A stretch of DNA of 48,946 bases from Streptacidiphilus carbonis (lineage in GTDB: Bacteria; Actinomycetota; Actinomycetes; Streptomycetales; Streptomycetaceae): the NCBI RefSeq assembly GCF_000787775.1, contig NZ_BBPM01000019.1, positions 95,990 through 144,935 on the forward strand, read 5' to 3'. Shown one piece after another: positions 13,519 through 21,093 of the stretch (position 1 is its first letter; every line of letters starts with the position of its first letter). The notes under the pieces are model-generated. The model was not told the DNA's origin, did not search any database, and worked only from the letters and a program-made list of their open reading frames with translations. The position numbers and the translations under genes were made by a program.

Positions 13519-13751
13519 TCAAGCTGGCAGACCGAAGCTCCGGCGTCAACCCCTCTGCTGGTGGCTATCGCCAGGGCCTCAGTGCCCCGTGCTGATGGCT
13601 CAACTGTCGCCAATGGAGAGCAAGTTCGGCAGGGTGTACTTGGGGGTGCACTCGTGCGATTGCGAGACTGAATCTGCTGAAGGTCGGGTCTGACCTGCGT
13701 AGAGTGACGGTGAATCAGCCGGGTTTTGAGCCCGCGCGAACGGGAGGGAGC
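13519..13751 (+). promoter_or_regulatory. Leader and promoter region of the plus-strand regulator
   Basis: No gene is seen here. A weak sigma70-type promoter is possible: CTGAAG at 13676-13681 and TAGAGT at about 13699-13704, 17 nt apart. GGGAGGGAGC directly precedes the ATG at 13752. Confidence 0.35.
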
Positions 13752-15125
13752 ATGGCTGACCGGAACGATCAGCTGTTGGCGCTCATGGCGGAAGCGGGCT
13801 TCTCGCACAAGTCGCTTGCCCGCGCAGTGGCAGATGTCGCTGCCCGCGCTGGCAGTGCCGTCCCGTGTGATCACACGTATGTCACCCGATGGCTGCGGGG
13901 AGCGATTCCCCGAGGTGACATGCCGCGCTTCATTGCGGATGCGGTAGGTCGCAAACTGCGGCGACCCGTCACGCTTGACGACATCGGCATGGGTGCCGCC
14001 GCTGTCGCCGCAGTGGATGCGAGTCTGGGCCTAGACTTCGCGGAGAGCGCGACGACTGCGACCACGACCATCACTGATCTGTGGCGGGCTGACCTGGCAG
14101 AGGTCGACGTCCTGATGCGTGGACAGCCCGACTCCGCAGCTTGGCATGAGGCCTCAGTACAGTGGCTCGTCTCCCCGCCCGACGGCGATGCTGCCGGCGC
14201 GGGTTACGGGCGTGTCGGCGGCGCCGAGGTAGAGATGGTTCGTTCAACCGCTGCGATGTTCAGCGCACTGGACGGTAGGTACGGCGGCGGTCATGCTCGT
14301 AGAGCATTGATCCAGTACCTGCACACTGATGTCCGCCCCCTGCTCGGTGGACGACATGGCGATGAAGTCGGCAGACAGCTTCGTTCGGCTGTCGCGGAAG
14401 CGCTCTTGCTCGCAGCGTGGATGTCCTACGACAGCGGTTTGCACGCCATCGCTCAGCGTTACTTCATTCAGGCGCTTCGGATGACACATGCCGCAGATGA
14501 CAGGCTGCTTGGGGGGAGCGTCCTTTCGGCGATGAGCCACCAGGCCACCTTCCTCGGGCGCTATCGCGAAGCCGCGACGCTGGCTCGTGCAGCGCTCACC
14601 GGAGTGGGCGTTGCGCTTACCCCGACACTGACGGCCCAATTCCGCGCGATGGAGGCACGGGCTCTGGCTCGCCTTGGTGATGCGCGCGGGGTGGATTTGG
14701 CGTTGATTGAGGCGGAGAGTTACCTCGCCCGCCGGACTCCGGACAGCGATCCGGCCTACATCGCATATTTCGATGAGGTCGAATTGGCAGCCGAATTCGG
14801 GCACTGTTTCAGAGATCTTGGGCGCTCGATTCAGGCGACGGAGCGCGGTGTCACCTCCATCGTCGGTGACGGTATGAATAACCGGAGCGACTTCTTTGCG
14901 ACGATGGTCCAGGCTGAGGCGTACCTCATTCAGGGCGAAATGGGCGAGGGGTGCGAGAGGGCATTGACAGCACTGGCGTTGGGGGAGGGGCTGAAGTCCG
15001 CGCGTTGCGCGTCGTACGTGACGGAATTTCAGGGGAGGATTACGGCTGGAATGAAGAGGACGACTGAATTCCGGGATTTTGCGGAACGAGCACGGGACTT
15101 CCGGTTGTGGGGGAAGGCGTCCTGA
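13752..15125 (+). CDS. Helix-turn-helix regulator with TPR-like helical repeats
   Basis: ATG at 13752 is preceded by GGGAGGGAG; an in-frame start at 13704 is less likely. The 457-aa product opens with a divergent HTH (LLALMAEAGFSHKSLARAVADVAARAG ... HTYVTRWLRGAIPRGDMPRFIADAVGRKL), the layout of Streptomyces XRE-like regulators that are followed by a large all-helical domain. From about residue 170 the protein is helical repeats (ARRALIQYLH, AVAEALLLAAWMSYDSGLHAIAQRYFIQALRMTHAADD, GRYREAATLARAAL), compatible with TPRs that sense a ligand or protein. It diverges from the transfer polycistron across the operator, so it may control the element. Third-position G/C is lower than in the chromosomal genes, consistent with accessory DNA. 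Confidence 0.75.
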   Translation: MADRNDQLLALMAEAGFSHKSLARAVADVAARAGSAVPCDHTYVTRWLRGAIPRGDMPRFIADAVGRKLRRPVTLDDIGMGAAAVAAVDASLGLDFAESATTATTTITDLWRADLAEVDVLMRGQPDSAAWHEASVQWLVSPPDGDAAGAGYGRVGGAEVEMVRSTAAMFSALDGRYGGGHARRALIQYLHTDVRPLLGGRHGDEVGRQLRSAVAEALLLAAWMSYDSGLHAIAQRYFIQALRMTHAADDRLLGGSVLSAMSHQATFLGRYREAATLARAALTGVGVALTPTLTAQFRAMEARALARLGDARGVDLALIEAESYLARRTPDSDPAYIAYFDEVELAAEFGHCFRDLGRSIQATERGVTSIVGDGMNNRSDFFATMVQAEAYLIQGEMGEGCERALTALALGEGLKSARCASYVTEFQGRITAGMKRTTEFRDFAERARDFRLWGKAS

Positions 15126-15129
15126 AAAA

Positions 15130-16032
15130 CTAGAACGGAGCCCAGTCCCGTCGAGATGTCCCGGAACGGAGTGACTCAACTCGCCGCTCAACTTCATTGG
15201 CTGCGCGCGGGTCAACTCCGGCATTCTGGATCAGCCAGAGCACCATCAGTAGCTCTCGAACGCTGCGAAGGACTGGATACCCTGACCACTGCCGCACGTC
15301 GAAGCCGTAGCCATTGGCAAAGTCGGCGTACTCCTCAGCGGTGTGCCATCCGAAGCTATCGAAGTACATGGCTGTCTGCATCAGATCCCACTCCCGGGGC
15401 CCTATCGCGAAGCCGTCCAGGTCGATGACTGTCGGGCATCCTGCACTGTCGAGCAGGACGTTTCCAATGTTGAAGTCGCCATGCAGGGTGCCGAGTGGGA
15501 GCGCGTAGTGAAGTTCGTCGTACTCCGAGGCAAGAACTGCGATCCGCTTTTCTAGAAACTCTCGGGTCTCTCCTGGAATTTGGGCCTGCGCTAGGCGCTT
15601 CGCTGCCTTGTCAAATGGGCGAAGTGGTGGAAGCGGAAAGCTAGGAGCAGGCAAGTCATGGAGGCGACGCAGCAGAATGCCCATTTCCCGGGTGCTGGCG
15701 TACGTATCGCCGTCTCCAGCTGACATCCAGAAGGTCACAGGGTAGCCGTCAACAACAACGGGCTGCATGCTGTGCGGGATGAGCCTGGCTGATGGGAACG
15801 CAGACTTAGCCAGCCAATTGGCGACTGCTACCTCAGTTTGCACCGAGGGAAGTCGGCTCGGACTACGTCCTACCCGGGCGATGACATCGCCACCTTCAAG
15901 ACGAAAGACAGCGTGGTCCCCCAATCGCACCAGCTCGATGCCGTTCGGGTCGACATCCACGGCTGAGCACGCTTCGCGAAGGATGCAGGCTGCCGTCTGA
16001 CAGTCGAACGCTGGGCTTTCGACCTCCGTCAC
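15130..16032 (-). CDS. Aminoglycoside phosphotransferase-fold protein
   Basis: GTG at 16032 overlaps the stop of the GntR gene (GTGA). The 300-aa product has the small-molecule kinase fold: glycine-poor N-lobe (GDHAVFRLEGGDVIARVGRS, 38-57), Brenner motif HGDFNIGNVLL at 184-194 with catalytic Asp186, and the metal-binding DLDG at 204-207 followed by GPREWDL. This family phosphorylates antibiotics, choline, homoserine and other hydroxyls. Coupling to a regulator rather than to a resistance or biosynthetic gene, within a conjugative element, leaves the substrate open; resistance cannot be inferred from the fold. It ends 4 nt from the converging regulator gene. Confidence 0.8.
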   Translation of the reverse strand: MTEVESPAFDCQTAACILREACSAVDVDPNGIELVRLGDHAVFRLEGGDVIARVGRSPSRLPSVQTEVAVANWLAKSAFPSARLIPHSMQPVVVDGYPVTFWMSAGDGDTYASTREMGILLRRLHDLPAPSFPLPPLRPFDKAAKRLAQAQIPGETREFLEKRIAVLASEYDELHYALPLGTLHGDFNIGNVLLDSAGCPTVIDLDGFAIGPREWDLMQTAMYFDSFGWHTAEEYADFANGYGFDVRQWSGYPVLRSVRELLMVLWLIQNAGVDPRAANEVERRVESLRSGTSRRDWAPF

Positions 16033-16487
16033 AGGGATTGCCCCTTCTCGCCGACAGGCAGGGCCAGGATGCGTCGGCGCTTCGCTGTGCGCGCGATAAG
16101 ACCTTGACCCTCCAGTTGGGCGACTGCGGTCCGCACGGCCGTGCGCGACGCTCCGAAGCGGATGCTCAACGCCTTCTCGGTTGGGAAGTCGTCGCCTACC
16201 TGCAGGCCCTCGGTGCGCATTAGCTCGCGGATCTTCTCCACCAAGGGCCTGCGATCTCCGGTCCCCGTTACGAACACGGCGGCGCCTTGTACGGACTCAA
16301 CCACGCCGTCCGATTTGAGCGCCTGGAGCGCGCGCTCGATCGTGCTGGCTCCGACGCCGAACATTTTCATCAGCTCTGCCTTGGACGGCAGACGTTCGGT
16401 GATGGCGCCTTGTTCGATTTTCAGGCGCAAAGTGTTCGAGATTTGCAAGTACGTACCTCGCGGACTGGCCTCTGGCACGCGCTCCAT
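16029..16487 (-). CDS. GntR-type regulator with two tandem winged helices (KorSA-like?)
   Basis: The ATG at 16487 gives 152 aa; GTG at 16478 is an alternative. The first winged helix (about 9-70) reads YLQISNTLRLKIEQGAITERLPSKAELMKMFGVGASTIERALQALKSDGVVES. A second one (about 79-145) follows directly: PLVEKIRELMRTEGLQVGDDFPTEKALSIRFGASRTAVRTAVAQLEGQGLIAR. No effector-binding domain remains. Both halves have GntR features, so one chain could contact two half-sites. In pSAM2 the GntR protein KorSA represses transfer and replication; a similar role is likely here. The element CGAGGTACGTAC lies in its first codons (about 16460-16447), suggesting autoregulation. Confidence 0.8.
   Translation of the reverse strand: MERVPEASPRGTYLQISNTLRLKIEQGAITERLPSKAELMKMFGVGASTIERALQALKSDGVVESVQGAAVFVTGTGDRRPLVEKIRELMRTEGLQVGDDFPTEKALSIRFGASRTAVRTAVAQLEGQGLIARTAKRRRILALPVGEKGQSL
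16447..16460 (-). promoter_or_regulatory. Copy of the polycistron operator motif at the GntR gene start
   Basis: The minus strand reads CGAGGTACGTACTT, containing the palindrome GTACGTAC. Twelve or so of the first 13 positions agree with CGAGGTATGTATT at 13497-13509. It lies inside the first dozen codons of the GntR gene. Confidence 0.45.
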
Positions 16488-16816
16488 CCCTTCCCCGGTT
16501 CTCGCGGCGACCCTCGCGCAGACCGCTTCGCCTCTAGCTTCCCATGACCGAACGCGGGCACGGTGGCGGCGGACTGCTGCGCAGCCCGGGCAACCCGTGG
16601 TGCCCTGGCGTCCCCTTTGGACGTCACTTCGTGGCATGGAGGTGGTGCCTGCGGCCAATCTGTGGCCAGATTCCCCGCCTTGGAGCTGTACCCGCACCTA
16701 CCGCTCGCTGTGGTGCTCTTGAAAGCTGCGATGGTCCACTCACACCCCGACCCAGTGATCAGCTACACCGAGGACGCGACCTGAAGATGGGGTGCCAACC
16801 GCCGCCTTGTCGCTGA
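16488..16816. other. Gene-free stretch between GntR and HNH genes
   Basis: No convincing gene is seen. The stretch must hold the promoter of the leftward GntR/phosphotransferase pair. The clearest structure is the inverted repeat AATCTG-TGGC-CAGATT at 16657-16672, which is operator-like. Frames crossing it have mixed composition and no ribosome-binding sites. Confidence 0.4.
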
Positions 16817-17626
16817 TCAGAGGATCAGGCCAGCGGCGCGAACTCCGTGGCTGTCCAGCACGACGGCATGCTCGAAGCCGCCGAGCATCGTGACGCTGCT
16901 GAGGTCGCGAGACCGCTCACCCGGACCGCGCACATGGATCCCCTTCGGGTCGACGTAAACGCGGACGTCGCCGTATCTGATGTCCAGGCGGCTGACGACG
17001 ACGCGCCCGGGCGTCTCGAACGTTGCTTGGAACTGGAAGTCACGCAGGCCATTGCGCAAGGTCAGCTCTCGGCCGACGAAGTCGATGTCCCAAGTACCCG
17101 AGGAGTAGGTGAGCTCGTTTTCCTCGATGGAGAGGATCTTCTGGCCGTTCCGGTCACGGATCATGGCACTCAGCAGCAAGTGTCCATCCCGGAAGTCGAA
17201 GACCAGGACCTCATCACCGTTGACCAGGATGGGAACCAAGCGGGCTTTCGAGGCGAGGAATCGATTGTTGCCGCCGAGAACGAACTCGCAGCGGCTCCCC
17301 GAGAAGTGGAAGCCGTACGGTTCGCTGACGTCGTGGGTCTTGTTGAACGGGGCCTTGTTCGCGGCGATGACGGTCTCGCGCGGTAGCAGCTTCTTGGTCT
17401 TCTCCGAGTGGTGTCGGTCGCATAGGAGTGTCAGTTCCTCCTCCTTGTGCGTGCCGGTCACTGCATAGTCGAACATGTGGTCGTACTCGTACAGGGGTAG
17501 GCCGCAGATGACGCACCCGAAGTGGCAGCGCTGCCGGACGTGCCGTCTCACCTCGGCGGAGATCTTCTTGCGTTCCACCTTCACGAAGATCCTCATCCTT
17601 GTTGGCGTGTCGGACTGCATGCTCAC
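16817..17626 (-). CDS. HNH endonuclease-like protein at the element's right end
   Basis: GTG at 17626 gives 269 aa, but GTG at the VKVERKK segment (about 17584) has the better ribosome-binding site. The HNH part covers about residues 20-80: RQRCHFGCVICGLPLYEYDHM with the DH pair at 49-50, then LTLLCDRHHSEKTKKLL with Cys69 and His72/73, giving the zinc and ββα-metal layout. From about 95 to 269 the protein is a strand-rich domain (SRCEFVLGGNNRF, DEVLVFDFRDGHLLLSAMIRDRNGQ, VVVSRLDIRYGDVRVYVDPKGIHV) I do not recognise. Location at the att boundary marks it as cargo: a homing, repair or defence nuclease are options. Third-position G/C is lower than in the flanking chromosome. Confidence 0.72.
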   Translation of the reverse strand: MSMQSDTPTRMRIFVKVERKKISAEVRRHVRQRCHFGCVICGLPLYEYDHMFDYAVTGTHKEEELTLLCDRHHSEKTKKLLPRETVIAANKAPFNKTHDVSEPYGFHFSGSRCEFVLGGNNRFLASKARLVPILVNGDEVLVFDFRDGHLLLSAMIRDRNGQKILSIEENELTYSSGTWDIDFVGRELTLRNGLRDFQFQATFETPGRVVVSRLDIRYGDVRVYVDPKGIHVRGPGERSRDLSSVTMLGGFEHAVVLDSHGVRAAGLIL

Positions 17627-17840
17627 ATGTGGGGATACGGGAACTCACCGTAGAGGGCAGCCGGAGGCTCCATGCGCGATTTGCGTGCAAGAGTGCTGCC
17701 GTCGGCGGAGGTTCGGACTCACCACCCTGGTCGCCCGATGGTCTTGATCTGGACGTCCAGTGGACGGGGTGACGAACCGATAGCCGAATGTAGTGCTCGC
17801 GAGCAGGTGAGAGGCATCCAAGGCGCTTCGGGGCGAACGG
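17627..17840. other. Gene-free stretch before attR
   Basis: No gene is supported here. The 214 nt separate the HNH gene from the duplicated tRNA half. The bases just before 17841 do not pair properly with the tRNA 3' half, so they are element rather than tRNA sequence. Confidence 0.4.
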
Positions 17841-17894
17841 ACTGTAAATCTGCCGGCTCTGCCTACATAGGTTCGAACCCTATACCCGCCACCA
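17841..17894 (+). other. attR: duplicated 3' half of a tRNA-Tyr gene (element boundary)
   Basis: From the anticodon loop CTGTAAA (anticodon GTA at 17844-17846) to CCA at 17892-17894 the sequence is a proper tRNA-Tyr 3' half: T-arm ATAGG-TTCGAAC-CCTAT at 17867-17883 and acceptor strand ACCCGCC at 17884-17890. The matching 5' acceptor strand GGCGGGT is absent upstream and the anticodon stem is mismatched on its 5' side. Actinomycete integrases recombine within the 3' half of tRNA genes, leaving the intact tRNA at one end and this copy at the other. The CCA points to the chromosome on the right, so the element lies to the left. The exact core limits need the left end. Confidence 0.8.
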
Positions 17895-17904
17895 GGGAAC
17901 GGGA

Positions 17905-17940
17905 GCGCCCCTCACCTGCGGAAACGCAGGCGAGGGGCGC
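17905..17940 (+). terminator. Terminator after the tRNA-Tyr 3' half
   Basis: GCGCCCCTC (17905-17913) pairs with GAGGGGCGC (17932-17940), and the inner CCTGCG/CGCAGG pair closes a GAAA tetraloop, followed by TTCGTCG. It sits 10 nt after the CCA and is probably the original terminator of the tRNA-Tyr unit. Confidence 0.75.
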
Positions 17941-17944
17941 TTCG

Positions 17945-18234
17945 TCGTGCTGCGGCGGAACCGCTGGTCCGCTGACGCGCGGTCCCGCCACGGGGCGCCG
18001 GTCCTGGGTCGGCGGCGGCCGTGCGGAGTGATTCTCCGACGGCCGACCCCGGCCTGAGCCGCGCCTGTTCCCGGCCTGCCTGCCCCGGAGGCTCTGTGCG
18101 CGGCGGATGGGCGCGAGTAGGGTCGCAGCAGCCCCATGGCCGATGGCCGAACCCGGTTGTCACAGGGGCGTGGTAGAAAACGGGTGATCCGGTGGGGGAG
18201 CGCCGGGCTCGACGGGTGGGGCAGGGGGTTCGGT
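17945..18234. other. Chromosomal intergenic region upstream of GNAT gene
   Basis: About 290 nt with no supported gene. It should hold the promoter for the GNAT gene; no clear -35/-10 pair was found. AGGGGG precedes the ATG at 18235. Confidence 0.35.
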
Positions 18235-18810
18235 ATGGGCGAGGTAGTGACCGTGCGTGAGGCCGCAACCGCGGATCTGGACGCCGCCGTGGCGCTGTGG
18301 ACGCTTTCGCATGTCGTGAGGCGCAACGGCAGGCCCCTGCCGGAGGCTCACATCACCTCGGTCCACGACCGGATGGCGTCGCCGGAGGCCTTAGTCCTGC
18401 TGGCCCATGACGGGGAGTCGGACCCGGAGTCGGACCGTGAGCCGGGCAAGGAGCCCGAGAAGGAACCCGACAAGGAGTCCGAGCACGGATTCGGCATCAT
18501 CGGCACCATCATGGGCATCCAGGGGCGCGAGAGCGACGGCGCGGGGCCGCCGATCGCCGGGCTGGTGCACATATCCCTGCTCAGCGTCGCCCCCGACCGC
18601 TGGGGCCAGCACATCGGACGGCTGCTGGTCGAGCAGACCATCAACCGCGCCGTGGCCCGCGGTTTCAACCAGGCCCAACTCTGGACCCACGCCGACAATC
18701 TGAGGGCCAACCGGCTGTACAAGGCGATGGGGTTCCGCCGCAGCGGCCGGGTCAAGGTGGACGACTGGGGCGAGCTACTGGTCCACTACCGCCGCGCGCT
18801 GGTCACCTGA
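18235..18810 (+). CDS. GNAT-family N-acetyltransferase
   Basis: ATG at 18235 with an upstream AGGGGG gives 191 aa starting MGEVVTVREATADLDAAVALW-like, the standard GNAT first strand. The acetyl-CoA site is seen as LLSVAPDRWGQHIGRLLVEQTINRAVARG, followed by AQLWTHADNLRANRLYKAMGFRRSGR, the last GNAT helix and strand. A charged linker (GESDPESDREPGKEPEKEPD and on, about 61-85) is inserted before the core strands and is unusual for the family. The enzyme transfers acetyl groups to an amine; the substrate cannot be told. It converges with the amidohydrolase gene, sharing 8 nt. Confidence 0.87.
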   Translation: MGEVVTVREAATADLDAAVALWTLSHVVRRNGRPLPEAHITSVHDRMASPEALVLLAHDGESDPESDREPGKEPEKEPDKESEHGFGIIGTIMGIQGRESDGAGPPIAGLVHISLLSVAPDRWGQHIGRLLVEQTINRAVARGFNQAQLWTHADNLRANRLYKAMGFRRSGRVKVDDWGELLVHYRRALVT

Positions 18811-20137
18811 CCTCCCGCCCCTGACGGGGCACGGCCGGCGCGGTGGCCTCGGCGAACTCCCGTACCGCGCTGGTCCGGCTGACCACGCGGCCGCCATGCA
18901 CCACCACTCTGCTGTGCCCGCCGGACAGCACCCCGCGCAGGGTTTCCCCGCGCACCGCGAGGATGTCCGCCGAGGAGCCCGCCGCCATCAGCACCGGAGC
19001 CAGCCCGACCGCCGACCGTGCCGCACCGCTGACCCGCTCGTACGCCTCCGCCTCGTCCAACTCGCCCGAGGCGGCCAGCAGGAACGCCGACTCCAGCGGA
19101 TCCACCCGGCCGACCGGATTCGCCAGGTCCCGCAGGGCGCCGCTGCCTGCGGCCACCGCGACCCCGGCCGCCAGCAGCCGCCGGACCGGCGCCCGCTGCG
19201 GGACCCTGGCCCGGCCCGGCCCGCGCTCCGGCGCGGCTCCCACGCAGTACCCGCTCTGCGGCAGCAGCACAACCGCCATCCCGGCCGAGGCGAGCCGTTC
19301 GATGCCCAGCGCCGCCTCCTCGGGGCGCAGCAGGTCGAGCGCCGCGCACGGGCCGACGGTCACCTGTTGCGGGAACTGGCCGAACACGGCCGCGAGCCGC
19401 GCCAGTCGGAGCGGATCCCCCAGGTCGGCGTGGAGGTCGACCGGCCTCCGGCGCTCCACGGCGAGGGCCGCCACCACATCCAGGTGGGCCTCCGGATCCG
19501 GGTCCTCCTCGGGGCAGCCGCCGACGGCGTGCGCCCCCATGGCCAGCGCTTCGCGCAGGGCCGCGCGCCCCTCCGCGCCGGCCCGCCCGGTCAGCGGGCC
19601 CGGCAGCGGGACCACCTGAAGCTCCATCAGTCCGTGCAGGGCACGGGCCGCCTGCAGCGCGGCGGTCACCGCGGTCAGCCCATGGACCCCGCCGATCCGC
19701 ACATGGGTGCGCTGCACGGTGGCGCCGTAGCCGAGCCCGCTCAGCGCGGCCTCGGTGATCCGACGCTGCAAGGCCTCGGTACCCTCGGCGGCGGAGTCCT
19801 CGGCTCCGCTGCCGGCGTCGCTGTCGGCTCCGCCGCCGGCGCGGCTGCCGACGCGGCCGCCCGCAGACGGTGCTCCGGAACCCGATTCGACCGGCGGCGT
19901 GGCGCTGAAGGCCTGGTCCAGATGTGCGTGCGGCTCGGTCGGGGCCGGCAGCAGCAGATACCCGGTGAGGTCCAGCCGGTCCGGTGCGCTGAGGCTGCCC
20001 GCCGGCCCGACCGACTCGATCCGGTCGCCGAGGATCCGTACGTCAACCGCCCGGCCGTCGGCCTGCCGGGCACCGGAGAGCAGCAGAGCAGGTCCAACAG
20101 GGGCGGTCGGTTCACCGGCGGGCGTCTCGGCGGGCAT
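18803..20137 (-). CDS. Amidohydrolase-family protein (cytosine-deaminase-like)
   Basis: I start at ATG 20137, which has AAGGAG 6-7 nt upstream, rather than 20164; the product is 444 aa. The N-terminal beta strip and first metal motif are visible (TGYLLLPAPTEPHAHLDQAF with HAH at about 70-72), then a second metal region LHADLGDP and a C-terminal strip with DILAVRGETLRGVLSGGHSRVVVHGGRVV. The HLDQ motif and overall order resemble cytosine deaminase and related deaminases. A Gly/Ser/Ala/Asp-rich insertion (about 84-120) interrupts the start of the barrel and is atypical. It probably hydrolyses a cyclic amide or deaminates a heterocycle. Its 3' end overlaps the GNAT gene. Confidence 0.78.
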   Translation of the reverse strand: MPAETPAGEPTAPVGPALLLSGARQADGRAVDVRILGDRIESVGPAGSLSAPDRLDLTGYLLLPAPTEPHAHLDQAFSATPPVESGSGAPSAGGRVGSRAGGGADSDAGSGAEDSAAEGTEALQRRITEAALSGLGYGATVQRTHVRIGGVHGLTAVTAALQAARALHGLMELQVVPLPGPLTGRAGAEGRAALREALAMGAHAVGGCPEEDPDPEAHLDVVAALAVERRRPVDLHADLGDPLRLARLAAVFGQFPQQVTVGPCAALDLLRPEEAALGIERLASAGMAVVLLPQSGYCVGAAPERGPGRARVPQRAPVRRLLAAGVAVAAGSGALRDLANPVGRVDPLESAFLLAASGELDEAEAYERVSGAARSAVGLAPVLMAAGSSADILAVRGETLRGVLSGGHSRVVVHGGRVVSRTSAVREFAEATAPAVPRQGREVR

Positions 20138-20422
20138 CCGCTGCTCCTTCCCGCCGGGGCTCATGATCGCTGCTTGCGAGCCTAGGCCGCGGGTGCGGAC
20201 CCGGCAGGGAGGCGCGCGGGCGCTCCGGGAGCGTTACCAGGGCGCGGCGGGAGGCAGCGGCGGGGTCGTTGCCGGGGTTCTCTCGGGCGAACGTCTGAGC
20301 TGCGATGCAACGTCAGCGTGGACTGCCCGGAAGGGCGGGATGCCGCTCCAGGCCTGGGATCGGCGGGGGCGGAAACGGATTTCACGGATCGGCCGGGGAG
20401 CGTGTAATGTCTTCCTCGGCCA

Positions 20423-20495
20423 GCCCCTATAGCTCAGTCGGTAGAGCGTCTCCATGGTAAGGAGAAGGTCTGCGGTTCGATTCCGCATGGGGGCT
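20423..20495 (+). tRNA. tRNA-Thr (anticodon GGT)
   Basis: A 73-nt cloverleaf: acceptor GCCCCTA pairs with TGGGGGC, D-arm AGCTCAGTCGGTAGAGC, anticodon loop with GGT, T-arm TGCGG-TTCGATT-CCGCA, discriminator T. CCA is not encoded. Confidence 0.93.
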
Positions 20496-20508
20496 CGGAT
20501 GAGAGGGT

Positions 20509-20526
20509 GCCCCGCTTCGGCGGGGC
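20509..20526 (+). terminator. Hairpin between tRNA-Thr and tRNA-Met
   Basis: GCCCCGC at 20509-20515, UUCG-type loop, GCGGGGC at 20520-20526. A very stable tetraloop hairpin; it may end the tRNA-Thr transcript or guide processing of a joint tRNA transcript. Confidence 0.55.
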
Positions 20527-20539
20527 GCTCAATCGTCGT

Positions 20540-20615
20540 GGCGGTGTAGCTCAGTTGGTAGAGCAAGCGGCTCATAATCGCTGTGTCACCGGTTCAAGTC
20601 CGGTCACCGCTACCA
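20540..20615 (+). tRNA. tRNA-Met (anticodon CAT, elongator type)
   Basis: The gene is 76 nt including an encoded CCA. Acceptor GGCGGTG pairs with CACCGCT (first pair G-U), D-arm AGCTCAGTTGGTAGAGC, anticodon loop CTCATAA with CAT, T-arm ACCGG-TTCAAGT-CCGGT, discriminator A. The paired first base argues for the elongator rather than the initiator. Confidence 0.93.
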
Positions 20616-20629
20616 CGCCGTGTAGCCGA

Positions 20630-20660
20630 TTGTAGGGTAACCCTCCCGGTCGGCTACTCT
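20630..20660 (+). promoter_or_regulatory. Possible promoter of rpmG
   Basis: TACTCT at 20655-20660 could be a -10 element; TTGTAG at 20630-20635 is a -35 candidate at a long 19-nt spacing. It lies between the tRNA-Met gene and rpmG. Confidence 0.35.
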
Positions 20661-20702
20661 TGTCTGTGTTCATAACGTTGTCTGTCCGAGGAAGGCACTC
20701 CT

Positions 20703-20867
20703 GTGGCCGCCACTGATGTCCGCCCGAAGATCACGCTGGCCTGCGTGGAGTGCAAGGAGCGGAACTACATCACCAAGAAGAACCGGCGTAACGACCCGGA
20801 CCGTCTTGAGATGAAGAAGCACTGCCCCCGTTGCAACTCGCACACCGCGCACCGCGAGACCCGCTGA
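20703..20867 (+). CDS. rpmG: 50S ribosomal protein L33 (zinc-binding form)
   Basis: GTG at 20703 follows GAGGAAGG. The 54-aa product reads [20 protein letters not shown] at the start and ends HTAHRETR. Two CxxC pairs (CVEC and CPRC) form the zinc site, so this is the C+ form expressed when zinc is available. The length is exactly that of the family. In Streptomyces this gene lies next to the MaoC dehydratase pair, as here. Confidence 0.96.
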   Translation: MAATDVRPKITLACVECKERNYITKKNRRNDPDRLEMKKHCPRCNSHTAHRETR

Positions 20868-20914
20868 CCACTGCGTTCCATCGCACGTCCGGCGATATCG
20901 CCAAGGCTGTAACG

Positions 20915-20950
20915 GCGAAGGCCGCCCCCACCCGTGGGGGCGGCCTTCGC
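20915..20950 (+). terminator. rpmG terminator
   Basis: A perfect 17-bp stem (GCGAAGGCCGCCCCCAC at 20915-20931 and its complement at 20934-20950) with a minimal loop, 47 nt after the rpmG stop. Confidence 0.85.
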
Positions 20951-21093
20951 TGCGTCGCGGCCGGTTACCTTTCTCCTTGAACGCCGTCTCCCTTGAACGC
21001 GTGTCCCCTGGACGCCGTGTCCTCAGGACGCCATGTCATCCGGACGGCGTGAACGACTTGCCTACTGACGTGTTGTACGACGAGGAGCTGCCC

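Noticed and set aside
15130-16032. An aminoglycoside resistance gene
   Set aside because: Only the general kinase fold (HGDFN, DLDG) can be seen; no features of a specific resistance subfamily were recognised and the context is regulatory.
17800-17894. A complete tRNA-Tyr gene
   Set aside because: No 5' acceptor strand complementary to ACCCGCC and no proper D-arm are present; only the 3' half is tRNA.
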